From: Jeotgalicoccus nanhaiensis
Lineage (GTDB): Bacteria; Bacillota; Bacilli; Staphylococcales; Salinicoccaceae
NCBI GenBank assembly: GCA_004570955.1
Contig: SPPL01000003.1
Location: 62,001-126,000, forward strand
Length of the DNA stretch: 64,000 nucleotides
Direction: 5' to 3'
In this document: positions 17,459 to 25,445 of the stretch, piece by piece
How positions within the stretch are numbered: position 1 is the stretch's first letter
How the letters are laid out: each line of letters begins with the position of its first letter
Notes under the pieces: model-generated
Seen by the model: only the letters and a program-made list of their open reading frames with translations
What the model was told of the DNA's origin: nothing
Databases searched by the model: none
Position numbers and translations under genes: made by a program

Positions 17459-18487
17459 TTAATTCTGAATATATTCTCTTATCAGCTCGAAAGTATTTTC
17501 CAACGCATCGGTATGCGTACGTTCCATGCCGTGGCTGCTTGCCACTCCTGGCCCAATCAGCGCAGCTTTAATGTTCGCACCGCCGCTCATAGCTGCTGAT
17601 GCGTCGCTGCCGTACATCGGATAGATGTCCACGGCATAACTCAATTCTTTATCTTTTGCATAATTAATCAGTTTAGTCGTCATATCGTAATCATATGGGC
17701 CTGACGAGTCTTTCGCGCAAATCGACACGTCATATTCCGTACATTCAAGATCAAGTCCGATGCACCCCATATCCACTGCCAGCAGTTCTGTAATATCTTC
17801 TGGAATCCATGCAGCACCGTGACCCACTTCTTCGTAAGTCGAGAAGATAAATTTCAGATTTGTCGACGGCGTTACATTTTCCTGCTTCATCATTTTTAAA
17901 ATACTGACTAAAATTGCAACTGATGCTTTATCGTCTAAGAAACGCGATTTTATAAAGCCTGAATCCGTAACGACGACTTTCGGATCATAAGCGATAATAT
18001 CACCATTCTGAATGCCGATATTCTGCACGTCTTCTTTGCTTTCAACACGTTCATCTAATTTTACAATGAGGTTATCGATATCCCGCTCTTTTGTAGCCGC
18101 GTCTTTAAATACATGAATTGACGGTGATTTAGACAGAATCGTGCCTGTATATACCTTGTCATCGCGCGTAATAATGTCGCAGTATTCCCCGTCCAGTGTC
18201 GGTGTTAAAGGGCCGCCAAGTTTAGTCAGTGACAAAGTGCCGTCTGAGTTAATTGAACGGACCATCAGACCTAAAGTATCCACGTGGGCGCTCAAACCTC
18301 TAGTGACTTCAGTATTTTCACCGTCTACCTGAACAATCAGGTTCCCCTTCGGTGTCGTAAGTGTCTCGTAGCCGATGTCTTCAATTGTTTCCCGTAAAAA
18401 GCTGACCGCATTAGTCGTGTAGCCTGTCGGACTGTTAATTGATAAAAGCTTTGTCAGGAATGAAATTGTACCGTCTCTTTTAAACAT
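17459..18487 (-). CDS. M42-family metallopeptidase
   Basis: A 342-residue cytosolic di-metal aminopeptidase of the glutamyl-aminopeptidase/FrvX/YsdC group, which forms dodecameric tetrahedral shells in studied members. Metal ligands and the active site are visible: SAHVDTLG (H, D), RFLDDKAS (DD bridging region), STYEEVGHG (catalytic EE), DMGCIG and SSHGMERTH (H). The AAAGGGG ribosome site precedes the ATG. It trims free peptides for amino-acid recycling. Neighbours give no further clue. Confidence 0.88.
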   Translation of the reverse strand: MFKRDGTISFLTKLLSINSPTGYTTNAVSFLRETIEDIGYETLTTPKGNLIVQVDGENTEVTRGLSAHVDTLGLMVRSINSDGTLSLTKLGGPLTPTLDGEYCDIITRDDKVYTGTILSKSPSIHVFKDAATKERDIDNLIVKLDERVESKEDVQNIGIQNGDIIAYDPKVVVTDSGFIKSRFLDDKASVAILVSILKMMKQENVTPSTNLKFIFSTYEEVGHGAAWIPEDITELLAVDMGCIGLDLECTEYDVSICAKDSSGPYDYDMTTKLINYAKDKELSYAVDIYPMYGSDASAAMSGGANIKAALIGPGVASSHGMERTHTDALENTFELIREYIQN

Positions 18488-18581
18488 ATTGTAAATCCCC
18501 TTTGTGTTTAAGTATTTGCCTCAATTATACATTACAGCAGAAAAAAACTCCCCGGCTATGCAGTCAGGAAGTCTTCGAATT

Positions 18582-20336
18582 TTATGCTTTCATTGTTTTG
18601 CTTTTAGCCGTTGCAAGCTGGCCGCCCTCGTCGAGGAAGCGCTCAACACCTTCAGCTGCTCTGTAAGCGAGTGCACCGATTGTCGGTGTCGGGTGGTGTC
18701 CGCCAAATTGCGGGAAGGCTGAACCGCCGACGACAAACAAGTTATCAACATCCCACATCTGCAGGTAGTTATTTACAGCAGATGTTTCCGGATCGTCTCC
18801 CATTACCACACCGCCTGTATAGTGTCCGCCTGAAAATACATGGTCAAATTCTTCTGCGATTTCATCATCTTCAATGATGTCAGCGCCCATTTCTTCCATG
18901 ATTTCATGGCATCTGTCTACACCGAATTGTGCGATTGGACGTTCATTTGAACCAAATTTATAAGTAACACGCAGCAACGGATCTCCATACTCATCCTTAT
19001 ACGTCGGATCAAGATCCAGGTAGTTGTGCCAGTACGACATCGCGATGCTGGTATACCATATCTGAAGCGCACTGTAGGCATATTTCAGTGATTCCGCCTT
19101 ATAATCCGCACCCCAGTTTGATACTTCTCTCGTGTAGTTATTACTGCTTGAAATCGCTCCGAAACCATATTGTCTCAGTTCAATTGCTCCGCCGCCGATA
19201 AAGTCGAGATCTGAATGGTCAAAGTTATCTGCCGCGTAGTCATTTACTGCAGCACCTAATGCCCCTGCTCCCATATAAAGATTGAACTTCTTATTTTCAA
19301 AGAAACCTCTCACCCCGTGAAAAGCAGAGTTGTGCTGTCCGTTAAAGTTGCGTCCAATCAACCCTTTGCGTGTTTTTGGATCGTACTGTTCACCGATATC
19401 GGAGAGCATTAACAGTCTGTTATTTGTAAATGCAAACGCACACAACGCAACAACGTCGGCAGGCTGCTCATATTCTTCTCCTGTTGTTTCATCAACATAC
19501 ATGACGCCTGTAGCTTTTTTAGTATCTTTATCATAAAGAACACGGCGCACGTTTGCACGTGTGCGAAGTTCAAAGTTGTCGTGTCTCATCGCTGTTGGAA
19601 TAACCGTAGCAAGAGGGTCTGATTTCGCATCAAAGTCACACCCTGCTCTCGTACAGAATGAGCAGTACATGCATGCATTTAACTTTTCTCCATCCGGGTT
19701 TTCATAGTTTTGCGACATGTTCCCTGCTGCAATCTGGAATGGATGCAAACCAAGATTCGTCGCAGCATCTTTGAAAATTTTTAGAGACGGTGTTTCATTT
19801 AAAGGAGGGTTTGGCCACGGTTTATTTCGTTCAGGTGCCAGCGGATCCTGCTCACCTGAAATTCCTGCCGTATCTTCCCATTTCTCATAATAAGGTTCCA
19901 GTTCTTCATAGGTAATTCCCCAGTCCTGAAGGTTCATATCCTCTGGTATCTTATCTTCTCCATAACGGTCGATTGTCTGGCTGCGAATTTCAAATTCATA
20001 TGGCCAATAACGGTAAGACGCTCCTGCCCAGTGTACACTCGCACCGCCGAGATCTGCACCCAGCTGGTTATCTGCCATCGTTCTGACCGGCAGGGCAGTT
20101 TCATCAATTTCATTTCGTGATGTTACCGTATCACCTCGTAATGGCTGCATGATTTCATAACGGTTATCGAACCGCAGTTCGTCTTTTACACCGATATAGT
20201 CACTTCTCGTTGCGTGATTACCTTTTTCAAGGCCTACTACTTTTTTACCTGCTTTGGCAAGTTCTGCACTGACTATACCGCCAGCCCAGCCCATGCCGAC
20301 AACAACAGCTTCAACTTTTTCGAGTTTTTTGGCCAT
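18582..20336 (-). CDS. GMC-family oxidoreductase (gluconate 2-dehydrogenase large-subunit type)
   Basis: A 584-residue FAD enzyme. The dinucleotide fold begins VVVGMGWAGGIVSAELAKAG and the C-terminal GMC part includes GGSAFPQFGGHHPTPTIGAL. The cysteine cluster MYCSFCTRAGCDFDAKSD is typical of the gluconate/2-keto-gluconate/sorbitol dehydrogenase large subunits. It has no signal peptide; it probably leaves the cell through Tat bound to the small subunit encoded just upstream, whose stop codon shares one base with this ATG. No cytochrome c subunit is present. The sugar or sugar-acid substrate is unknown. Confidence 0.87.
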   Translation of the reverse strand: MAKKLEKVEAVVVGMGWAGGIVSAELAKAGKKVVGLEKGNHATRSDYIGVKDELRFDNRYEIMQPLRGDTVTSRNEIDETALPVRTMADNQLGADLGGASVHWAGASYRYWPYEFEIRSQTIDRYGEDKIPEDMNLQDWGITYEELEPYYEKWEDTAGISGEQDPLAPERNKPWPNPPLNETPSLKIFKDAATNLGLHPFQIAAGNMSQNYENPDGEKLNACMYCSFCTRAGCDFDAKSDPLATVIPTAMRHDNFELRTRANVRRVLYDKDTKKATGVMYVDETTGEEYEQPADVVALCAFAFTNNRLLMLSDIGEQYDPKTRKGLIGRNFNGQHNSAFHGVRGFFENKKFNLYMGAGALGAAVNDYAADNFDHSDLDFIGGGAIELRQYGFGAISSSNNYTREVSNWGADYKAESLKYAYSALQIWYTSIAMSYWHNYLDLDPTYKDEYGDPLLRVTYKFGSNERPIAQFGVDRCHEIMEEMGADIIEDDEIAEEFDHVFSGGHYTGGVVMGDDPETSAVNNYLQMWDVDNLFVVGGSAFPQFGGHHPTPTIGALAYRAAEGVERFLDEGGQLATAKSKTMKA

Positions 20337-21148
20337 TACATTCCGCCTCCTTGATATGCTCTCAGACTTTCAGGCTCCAGTTCTACGAACTCCTCAGAAG
20401 TAATCTTATCCATCCAGCCCATACGCGGTCCCGGATACTGAATCATCTTCCAGCCTTCCATGTTTTTATTGCCGCCGTATACAGGGTCGGCATAGACGCC
20501 TTCAATCGTTGTGTTTCTAAGGAGGGAAAAGAATGCTTCCGCACGCATGCCTGGAATTTCGACATCTCCTGATTCGAATGCCTTCAGAACTTCATCCTGT
20601 GTATCTCCATCCAGCTTCACAAACTCTTCGTCGTGTTCTTCAACTGCATATTCTCTTAAACGTCTGATTCCGAGTATGAACATTTCACCACGGGTTAGTT
20701 TCTCCTGACGGCCGTGTGTATCGGATGCCATTGGCTCGAAAGGTCCCATGCGGTAATCCGTTCCATTCGTTCCCCATGTACCGTAAAGTTGTCTGTCGAT
20801 GAAATAAGGAACACCGAGTTCAATAGCACCTGGCCCATTATCATCTTCCGGATAAATCCGCTCTGTTGCTGCTGCAAGAGCTGCAAAATCCTCCTGCCTG
20901 CTGATGAAAGTACGTGCTGCGAATTCAGGTGCATCAGCGCCGCCTTCGCCGCCCGATGCAGTGTCTCCGCCGGTATCCGTTTCCGCTGTTTCAGATTGCT
21001 GATCAGAACCGAATTGGAAACCTGTTAAACCGCCTAAAAGTGCACCTCCGGCAATACCGCCGGCTGCCACACCTGTCGTCTTCAGGAAGTCACGGCGTGA
21101 AAATTGTTTTTCATTTTGTTCATTATTACCTGATGTATGTTTGACCAT
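20336..21148 (-). CDS. Gluconate 2-dehydrogenase subunit 3-family protein, Tat-exported
   Basis: A 270-residue small subunit for the adjacent GMC dehydrogenase. The start at 21148 follows GAGGGGGAT; the promoter's -10 at 21201-21206 excludes the more upstream ATG. The Tat signal is clear: SRRDFLKTTGVAAGG at about residues 17-31, then a long alanine/glycine-rich hydrophobic stretch and an acidic Gly/Ser/Thr linker. The remaining 170 residues match the subunit-3 domain (FAALAAATERIYPEDDNGPG, GVPYFIDRQL). It is cotranscribed with the large subunit. Confidence 0.88.
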   Translation of the reverse strand: MVKHTSGNNEQNEKQFSRRDFLKTTGVAAGGIAGGALLGGLTGFQFGSDQQSETAETDTGGDTASGGEGGADAPEFAARTFISRQEDFAALAAATERIYPEDDNGPGAIELGVPYFIDRQLYGTWGTNGTDYRMGPFEPMASDTHGRQEKLTRGEMFILGIRRLREYAVEEHDEEFVKLDGDTQDEVLKAFESGDVEIPGMRAEAFFSLLRNTTIEGVYADPVYGGNKNMEGWKMIQYPGPRMGWMDKITSEEFVELEPESLRAYQGGGM

Positions 21149-21200
21149 GGAAATTATCCCCCTCTTTTCTTTGATTAAAACATAACGTAATGTCATAGCA

Positions 21201-21229
21201 AGTTTAATACGCATTCACAAAGTTGTCAA
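21201..21229 (-). promoter_or_regulatory. SigA promoter of the subunit 3-GMC operon
   Basis: On the minus strand TTGACA, 17 bases, TAAACT; the start point near 21195 leaves a leader of about 45 bases. Confidence 0.75.
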
Positions 21230-21291
21230 AATTACTAAATAAGCTATAAACCACACTATGTGCATATATAAATATATCATTTATTCATACA

Positions 21292-21335
21292 AAAAAGTCT
21301 GTTATACAGAGTACATACCCCGTAAATCAGACTTT
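21292..21335. terminator. Weak hairpin in the divergent intergenic region
   Basis: AAAAGTCTG and CAGACTTTT form a stem with a long loop between the divergent GMC and fabF operons. With no gene ending here, its role is unclear; it could be part of a leader. Confidence 0.3.
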
Positions 21336-21353
21336 TATATACATATATTTATT

Positions 21354-21386
21354 GTATTTCCAACAGATATTATCAGCTGGAAATAC
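21354..21386. promoter_or_regulatory. Inverted repeat before the fabF-degV-plsX operon
   Basis: GTATTTCCA, 15 bases, TGGAAATAC: a perfect 9-bp inverted repeat about 70 bp before the fabF start. It does not match the FapR or FadR consensus. It could be an operator or leader hairpin. The rest of 21149-21455 shows only the promoter and hairpin listed. Confidence 0.4.
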
Positions 21387-21455
21387 TTTATGATAAGATA
21401 ACGATGAATTATTAGGTTGCTTCATCGAAAAATATAACTAAAAGGGATGAAATAT

Positions 21456-22691
21456 ATGAGACGTGTTGTGGTAACCGGAATGGGTGCAGTCACCCCGATT
21501 GGAATAAATCTGGCTGATATGTGGGCCAATATTGAAGACGGAAATCATGGCTTCAGAACTGTTACCAGGGTTAATCCTGAAAACTATAAAACAATAATTG
21601 CAGCTGAAGTTAAAAATTTCGACCCTGAAACAGTAATGACTCGACGGGACTCGAGAAAAATGGATTTATATGCTCAATATGCAATTGCTGCAGCAGATGA
21701 AGCTTTTAATATGAGCGGCTATAAAATCAATGAAAATAATGAATATGACACCGGTGTAATTGTCGGTTCCGGCAGCGGCGGTTATATCGCTATGCAGGAT
21801 AATATAATTAGAATGAATGAAAAAGGACCCAATAAAGTTGAGGCTCTTTTTCACATTAAGACACCGGTTAATATGGCAGCAGCAAATATCGCTATGCGCT
21901 TCGGATTAAAAGGGGATTCAATGTCTATTTCAACTGCCTGCGCGAGCGGGACACACTCTATCGGGGAAGCATTTATGAAAATCAGACAGGGACAGCTGAC
22001 AGCTTGTTTGGCCGGAGGTGCTGAAGGTACTTTAAACGATTCAACCTTCAGCGGTTTTTCAGTACTGAAAGCGATGTCGACTCAAACAAATCCTGATTTG
22101 GCCTCTCGTCCATTTGATAAAGAACGCGATGGTTTTATTCCAGGTGAAGGTGCAGGAATTCTAATGCTGGAATCGTTCGACTCCGCAGTTGAACGCGGTG
22201 CAAAAATTTATGCAGAAATTACCGGCTATGGTGCAACAACAGATGCTTATCACTTAACAGCTCCACCTTCAGACGGTAAAGGTGCAGGAACAGCAATAAA
22301 AAAAGCAATACGCATGGCCCACATTTCTCCGAAAGATATCTCATATATCAATGCACACGGAACCAGTACAGTCCTGAACGATTCCGGTGAAACAAATGCA
22401 ATTAAATATGCTTTAGGAAAATCTGCGTATGATGTTCCAATCTCCAGTACAAAGAGCTATTTTGGCCACTTATTTGGAGCTGCAGGAAGCACAGAGGCGA
22501 TTGTCAGCATTCAGGCGATCCTCAATAGTTTCATCCCTCCGACACTTGGACTTAAAAATCGGGATACGGAGTGCGATTTAGATTATGTTCCGTTGACAGG
22601 AAGAAAGCAGCAGCTGGAGTATGTTCTGTCCAATTCTATGGGATTTGGCGGACACAATGCTTCACTATTGTTCAAACGATGGAGTGAATAA
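21456..22691 (+). CDS. fabF: 3-oxoacyl-ACP synthase II (FabF-type condensing enzyme)
   Basis: Condenses malonyl-ACP with an acyl-ACP to lengthen fatty acids. The 411-residue protein has the full catalytic set: C162 in TACASGTHS, H302 in INAHGTST, K334 and H339 in SSTKSYFGHLFGAAG. The last segment differs from the usual KSMTGHLLGAAG. The start at 21456 follows AAAGGGATG; an ATG at 21447 lacks a ribosome site. It leads an operon with degV and plsX and without the usual fabH, fabD or acpP, so it is probably a second, specialised condensing enzyme. Confidence 0.87.
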   Translation: MRRVVVTGMGAVTPIGINLADMWANIEDGNHGFRTVTRVNPENYKTIIAAEVKNFDPETVMTRRDSRKMDLYAQYAIAAADEAFNMSGYKINENNEYDTGVIVGSGSGGYIAMQDNIIRMNEKGPNKVEALFHIKTPVNMAAANIAMRFGLKGDSMSISTACASGTHSIGEAFMKIRQGQLTACLAGGAEGTLNDSTFSGFSVLKAMSTQTNPDLASRPFDKERDGFIPGEGAGILMLESFDSAVERGAKIYAEITGYGATTDAYHLTAPPSDGKGAGTAIKKAIRMAHISPKDISYINAHGTSTVLNDSGETNAIKYALGKSAYDVPISSTKSYFGHLFGAAGSTEAIVSIQAILNSFIPPTLGLKNRDTECDLDYVPLTGRKQQLEYVLSNSMGFGGHNASLLFKRWSE

Positions 22692-22716
22692 ATATTAACA
22701 ACAAGGGGATATTCTT

Positions 22717-23607
22717 ATGAAAGCAGCAGTACTTTATGACAGTTCAGCTTATTTAAAATCACCGTTACAAATGAGAAATAATTTATTCAAAGTTGATTTC
22801 ACCTTAGCTCTTCCGAACGATGAAATAATTGTTGACTCAACAGATGAATCTCATCTGAAAAACTTCTTTGACGAATGGATAAAGGCAGATGTGCCACAGC
22901 CTAAAACAGCACAACCAAATATTCAAGATTACCATAATTCTTTTCAACAAATTATTGCAGAAGGTTACGATACTGTTTTTGGCGTGTACTTAAGTTCAAG
23001 TGTCAGCGGGACATTCCAAACTGCAGAGGCAGTAAGCAATCAATATCGAGATAGACTTAACATAGTGAATTTTGACGCTGTCGGATTGTCAGTCAATATG
23101 GAGCAGCTGATTAAACAAATTACACTTATGATAAATCAGGAATATTCTTTTGATGAAATTAAAGAAACTGCAGAATGGTTAAATTCTGAAAGCCGGTTTT
23201 TCATTGCTCTAGAAGAGAATGATAATTTAATTAAAGGCGGCAGAGGACAGGCTTTAAATGAAGTCGCGGGTTCAGCACTCAAAACGAAACCCGTATTGGA
23301 ATATGTCCCGGGAAATACTCCTGTATTAAAAGAGTCTTTCCGGACAAATAAACGTAGAAATGAAAAGCTTGCTAACATTGCAGCTAAATATCAACAGCAG
23401 TATCCCAACCAGGAAATACTTGTCAGTATCGGTCATACCCTGGATGAAAACAAAGCACACAAGTTAAAAAAAGCTGTCCAGAGCATACTCGAAAATCAGC
23501 AAATTAATATCTCCATAATTGGTACTGCTTTTTGTTCTCATTTGGGTAAAGGTGCTTTATCATTTGGATTAATGCCAACGATCAAAGGAGTTAAATCCGA
23601 TGATTAA
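22717..23607 (+). CDS. DegV-family fatty-acid-binding protein (FakB-like)
   Basis: A 296-residue DegV protein. Family segments are YLSSSVSGTFQTAEAV (carboxylate-binding SxSGT) and LIKGGRGQALNEVAGSALKTKP. The first 15 residues (AVLYDSSAYL) correspond to the usual VTDSTADL strand and loop, though degenerate. DegV proteins of the FakB type carry free fatty acids to the kinase FakA, giving acyl-phosphate. The position between fabF and plsX supports that role. The 3' end overlaps plsX by 8 bases. A Noc-like palindrome lies within it. Confidence 0.82.
   Translation: MKAAVLYDSSAYLKSPLQMRNNLFKVDFTLALPNDEIIVDSTDESHLKNFFDEWIKADVPQPKTAQPNIQDYHNSFQQIIAEGYDTVFGVYLSSSVSGTFQTAEAVSNQYRDRLNIVNFDAVGLSVNMEQLIKQITLMINQEYSFDEIKETAEWLNSESRFFIALEENDNLIKGGRGQALNEVAGSALKTKPVLEYVPGNTPVLKESFRTNKRRNEKLANIAAKYQQQYPNQEILVSIGHTLDENKAHKLKKAVQSILENQQINISIIGTAFCSHLGKGALSFGLMPTIKGVKSDD
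23303..23316. promoter_or_regulatory. Second candidate Noc-binding site (inside degV)
   Basis: ATGTCCCGGGAAAT differs at one base from ATTTCCCGGGAAAT. Noc boxes often lie in coding sequence. Confidence 0.35.
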
Positions 23608-24592
23608 GCTCGCAGTTGATTGTATGGGCGGTGACTATGGGCCTGAAAAAACGGTAGCAGGCGCATGCCTCATATTAGCTGAAAGAACAGACCTCTACTG
23701 CTTATTTTACGGAGACCAAGAAAGAATTGAACAGGAAATCCCTCACGATGCAGACTGTAGCAGAATAGAAATTATCATGTCTGATGAGGAAATAAACAAT
23801 GAAGATCATCCATTAAAAGCAATTCGAAAGAAACAAAATTCATCTATGGTTAAAGCACTTAAAGCAGTTGCTGACGGTACTGCCGATGCATTTGTATCGG
23901 CTGGAAATAGTGGCGCAATTTTCACAGGCAGCCTGTCTATCATCGGCAAACTCCCTGAAGTAAAACGGCCTGCTTCCGTGACGATATTACCGACAACGTC
24001 CAAAGTGTCACCCCATTATTTTCTAATTGATTCCGGTGCCAACATTTCTACAAAACCTGAACATTTAGTACAGTATGGAAAACTTGGAAGCAAACTTGCT
24101 GAACAAATGCTTGGTGCAGAAAATCCAAGAGTCGGGCTGCTGAATATTGGTGAAGAAGACTCGAAAGGCAATGATTTTACTAAAGAAGCATTCCAGTTGC
24201 TGTCAGACTCTAAAGAGTTCAATTTTACCGGAAACGTTGAGCCACACACTCTTATGAATGGCACACATGACATTATACTGACAGATGGATTTACTGGAAA
24301 TATCATGCTTAAGTCGGTGGAGGGCATGGCTGAAAGTATATTAAATGAACTGCTGGAAAATTTGATTATCAATGCTGATTTAAATGATGATATGAGCAAA
24401 ACCGTTGAAGCATTTATTCATTCAAGCATCCGGCGCTATACAAATGAAGATGCCGGCGGTGGTTTTATTTTAGGTGCTAAAGCTCCTGTCGTCATTACAC
24501 ATGGTGCTGCTAGCACCACGATGTTCAAAAACAGTATTGATCTGGCAATCACTCTGAAAGAAAGTGATGCTTTTTCAAGTTTAAATGAGTAA
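23600..24592 (+). CDS. plsX: Phosphate acyltransferase PlsX
   Basis: Interconverts acyl-ACP and acyl-phosphate, linking fatty-acid synthesis to PlsY-dependent phospholipid synthesis. The 330-residue protein shows the PlsX signature start LAVDCMGGDYGPEKTVAGA, the DADAFVSAGNSGA-like segment (residues 93-106), LIDSGANISTKPEHLVQ, LLNIGEEDSKGND and VLTDGFTGNIMLK-type residues. It overlaps degV and ends the operon. In most Firmicutes plsX sits with fapR-fabD-fabG-acpP, so this linkage to fabF and degV is unusual. Whether another plsX exists elsewhere in the genome cannot be seen. Confidence 0.93.
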   Translation: MIKLAVDCMGGDYGPEKTVAGACLILAERTDLYCLFYGDQERIEQEIPHDADCSRIEIIMSDEEINNEDHPLKAIRKKQNSSMVKALKAVADGTADAFVSAGNSGAIFTGSLSIIGKLPEVKRPASVTILPTTSKVSPHYFLIDSGANISTKPEHLVQYGKLGSKLAEQMLGAENPRVGLLNIGEEDSKGNDFTKEAFQLLSDSKEFNFTGNVEPHTLMNGTHDIILTDGFTGNIMLKSVEGMAESILNELLENLIINADLNDDMSKTVEAFIHSSIRRYTNEDAGGGFILGAKAPVVITHGAASTTMFKNSIDLAITLKESDAFSSLNE

Positions 24593-24664
24593 ATAAAAAC
24601 ATACCGGCTAATTATACAACTACGCAGATCTTTCGACATCTCTACGTAATATTTTAGAAATATG

Positions 24665-24681
24665 TGTAACATAATTGCAAT
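24665..24681 (+). promoter_or_regulatory. WalR-like box
   Basis: TGTAAC, 5 bases, TGCAAT: two direct half-sites with the exact spacing of the staphylococcal WalR motif TGTWAH-N5-TGTWAH, with one mismatch (C for T in the second half). It lies 65 bp before a SceD/IsaA-like gene, and sceD and isaA are WalKR targets in S. aureus. Confidence 0.5.
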
Positions 24682-24745
24682 GATAAGCTTCCTGTGGTAA
24701 TTTGGCCGTAAGAAATAAAGTTAGATATTCAGGAAGGGGATTTTC

Positions 24746-25417
24746 ATGAAGAAAGTAACTTTATTCAGTTCATTATTAGTCGCAGGCGCATTGACGTTTA
24801 CAGGAGTCAATAACACAGCACAGGCGGACGAAATTGAATACGATGGCGCGAGAACCGTTTGGGGAACAGTAGTAGATGCAGAAAGCGATCTGAATGGCGA
24901 CGGCTGGTCAAACGGCGGATACAGTCTGGACTGGCTGCCGGATAACCAGAGAGAAAGAATTTCAGAACTGACAGACCAACGTCAGGCTGGTGAGATTACA
25001 CAGGTTGAATATAACGAAATAGTCACAGACATTTTTGATGAAGAACACGCACTGATTAACGGACCCTACGGCGGTATTGAAACAACTGAAGAGAATCTGG
25101 CCAGTGTTGCATTTAATGCACCGAAAACATTAGATGCGGCACCTGTAAAAGATGAACCATACAACTATAACTTTGTATACGACGGATATGAGTTTGATTT
25201 TTCTTACGATGGAAACTCATGGACATGGGGATATGAGGAAGTAAACAAAGAATACACTGATGAAGAGCTAATTCATCTCGTTCACAATAACCCCGAGATT
25301 TTAAACGAAGCACCGGTTAAAGATGGCGCTTATGACTTTAAAATATCGGATGACAAATACGTTTATCATTTCGCATCAGACGGTGAAGAATGGACATGGT
25401 CTTACGAGAATAAATAA
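24746..25417 (+). CDS. Secreted protein with two SceD/IsaA N-terminal-type domains, copy 1
   Basis: A 223-residue secreted protein. The signal peptide MKKVTLFSSLLVAGALTF ends near ANTAQADE with an AQA cleavage site. Next comes an N-terminal region with an Asp-rich loop (SDLNGDGWSNGG) and a helical segment. Two copies of a roughly 50-residue domain follow: the first contains LDAAPVKDEPYNYNF and FSYDGNSWTWGYEE, the second LNEAPVKDGAYDFK and FASDGEEWTWSYE. Both resemble the N-terminal domain of staphylococcal SceD and IsaA. The transglycosylase domain is absent. Probable cell-wall association is inference. It forms a tandem pair with the next gene. Confidence 0.82.
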   Translation: MKKVTLFSSLLVAGALTFTGVNNTAQADEIEYDGARTVWGTVVDAESDLNGDGWSNGGYSLDWLPDNQRERISELTDQRQAGEITQVEYNEIVTDIFDEEHALINGPYGGIETTEENLASVAFNAPKTLDAAPVKDEPYNYNFVYDGYEFDFSYDGNSWTWGYEEVNKEYTDEELIHLVHNNPEILNEAPVKDGAYDFKISDDKYVYHFASDGEEWTWSYENK

Positions 25418-25445
25418 CAGTTAAATTTCAGGAAGGTGTTTTCCA

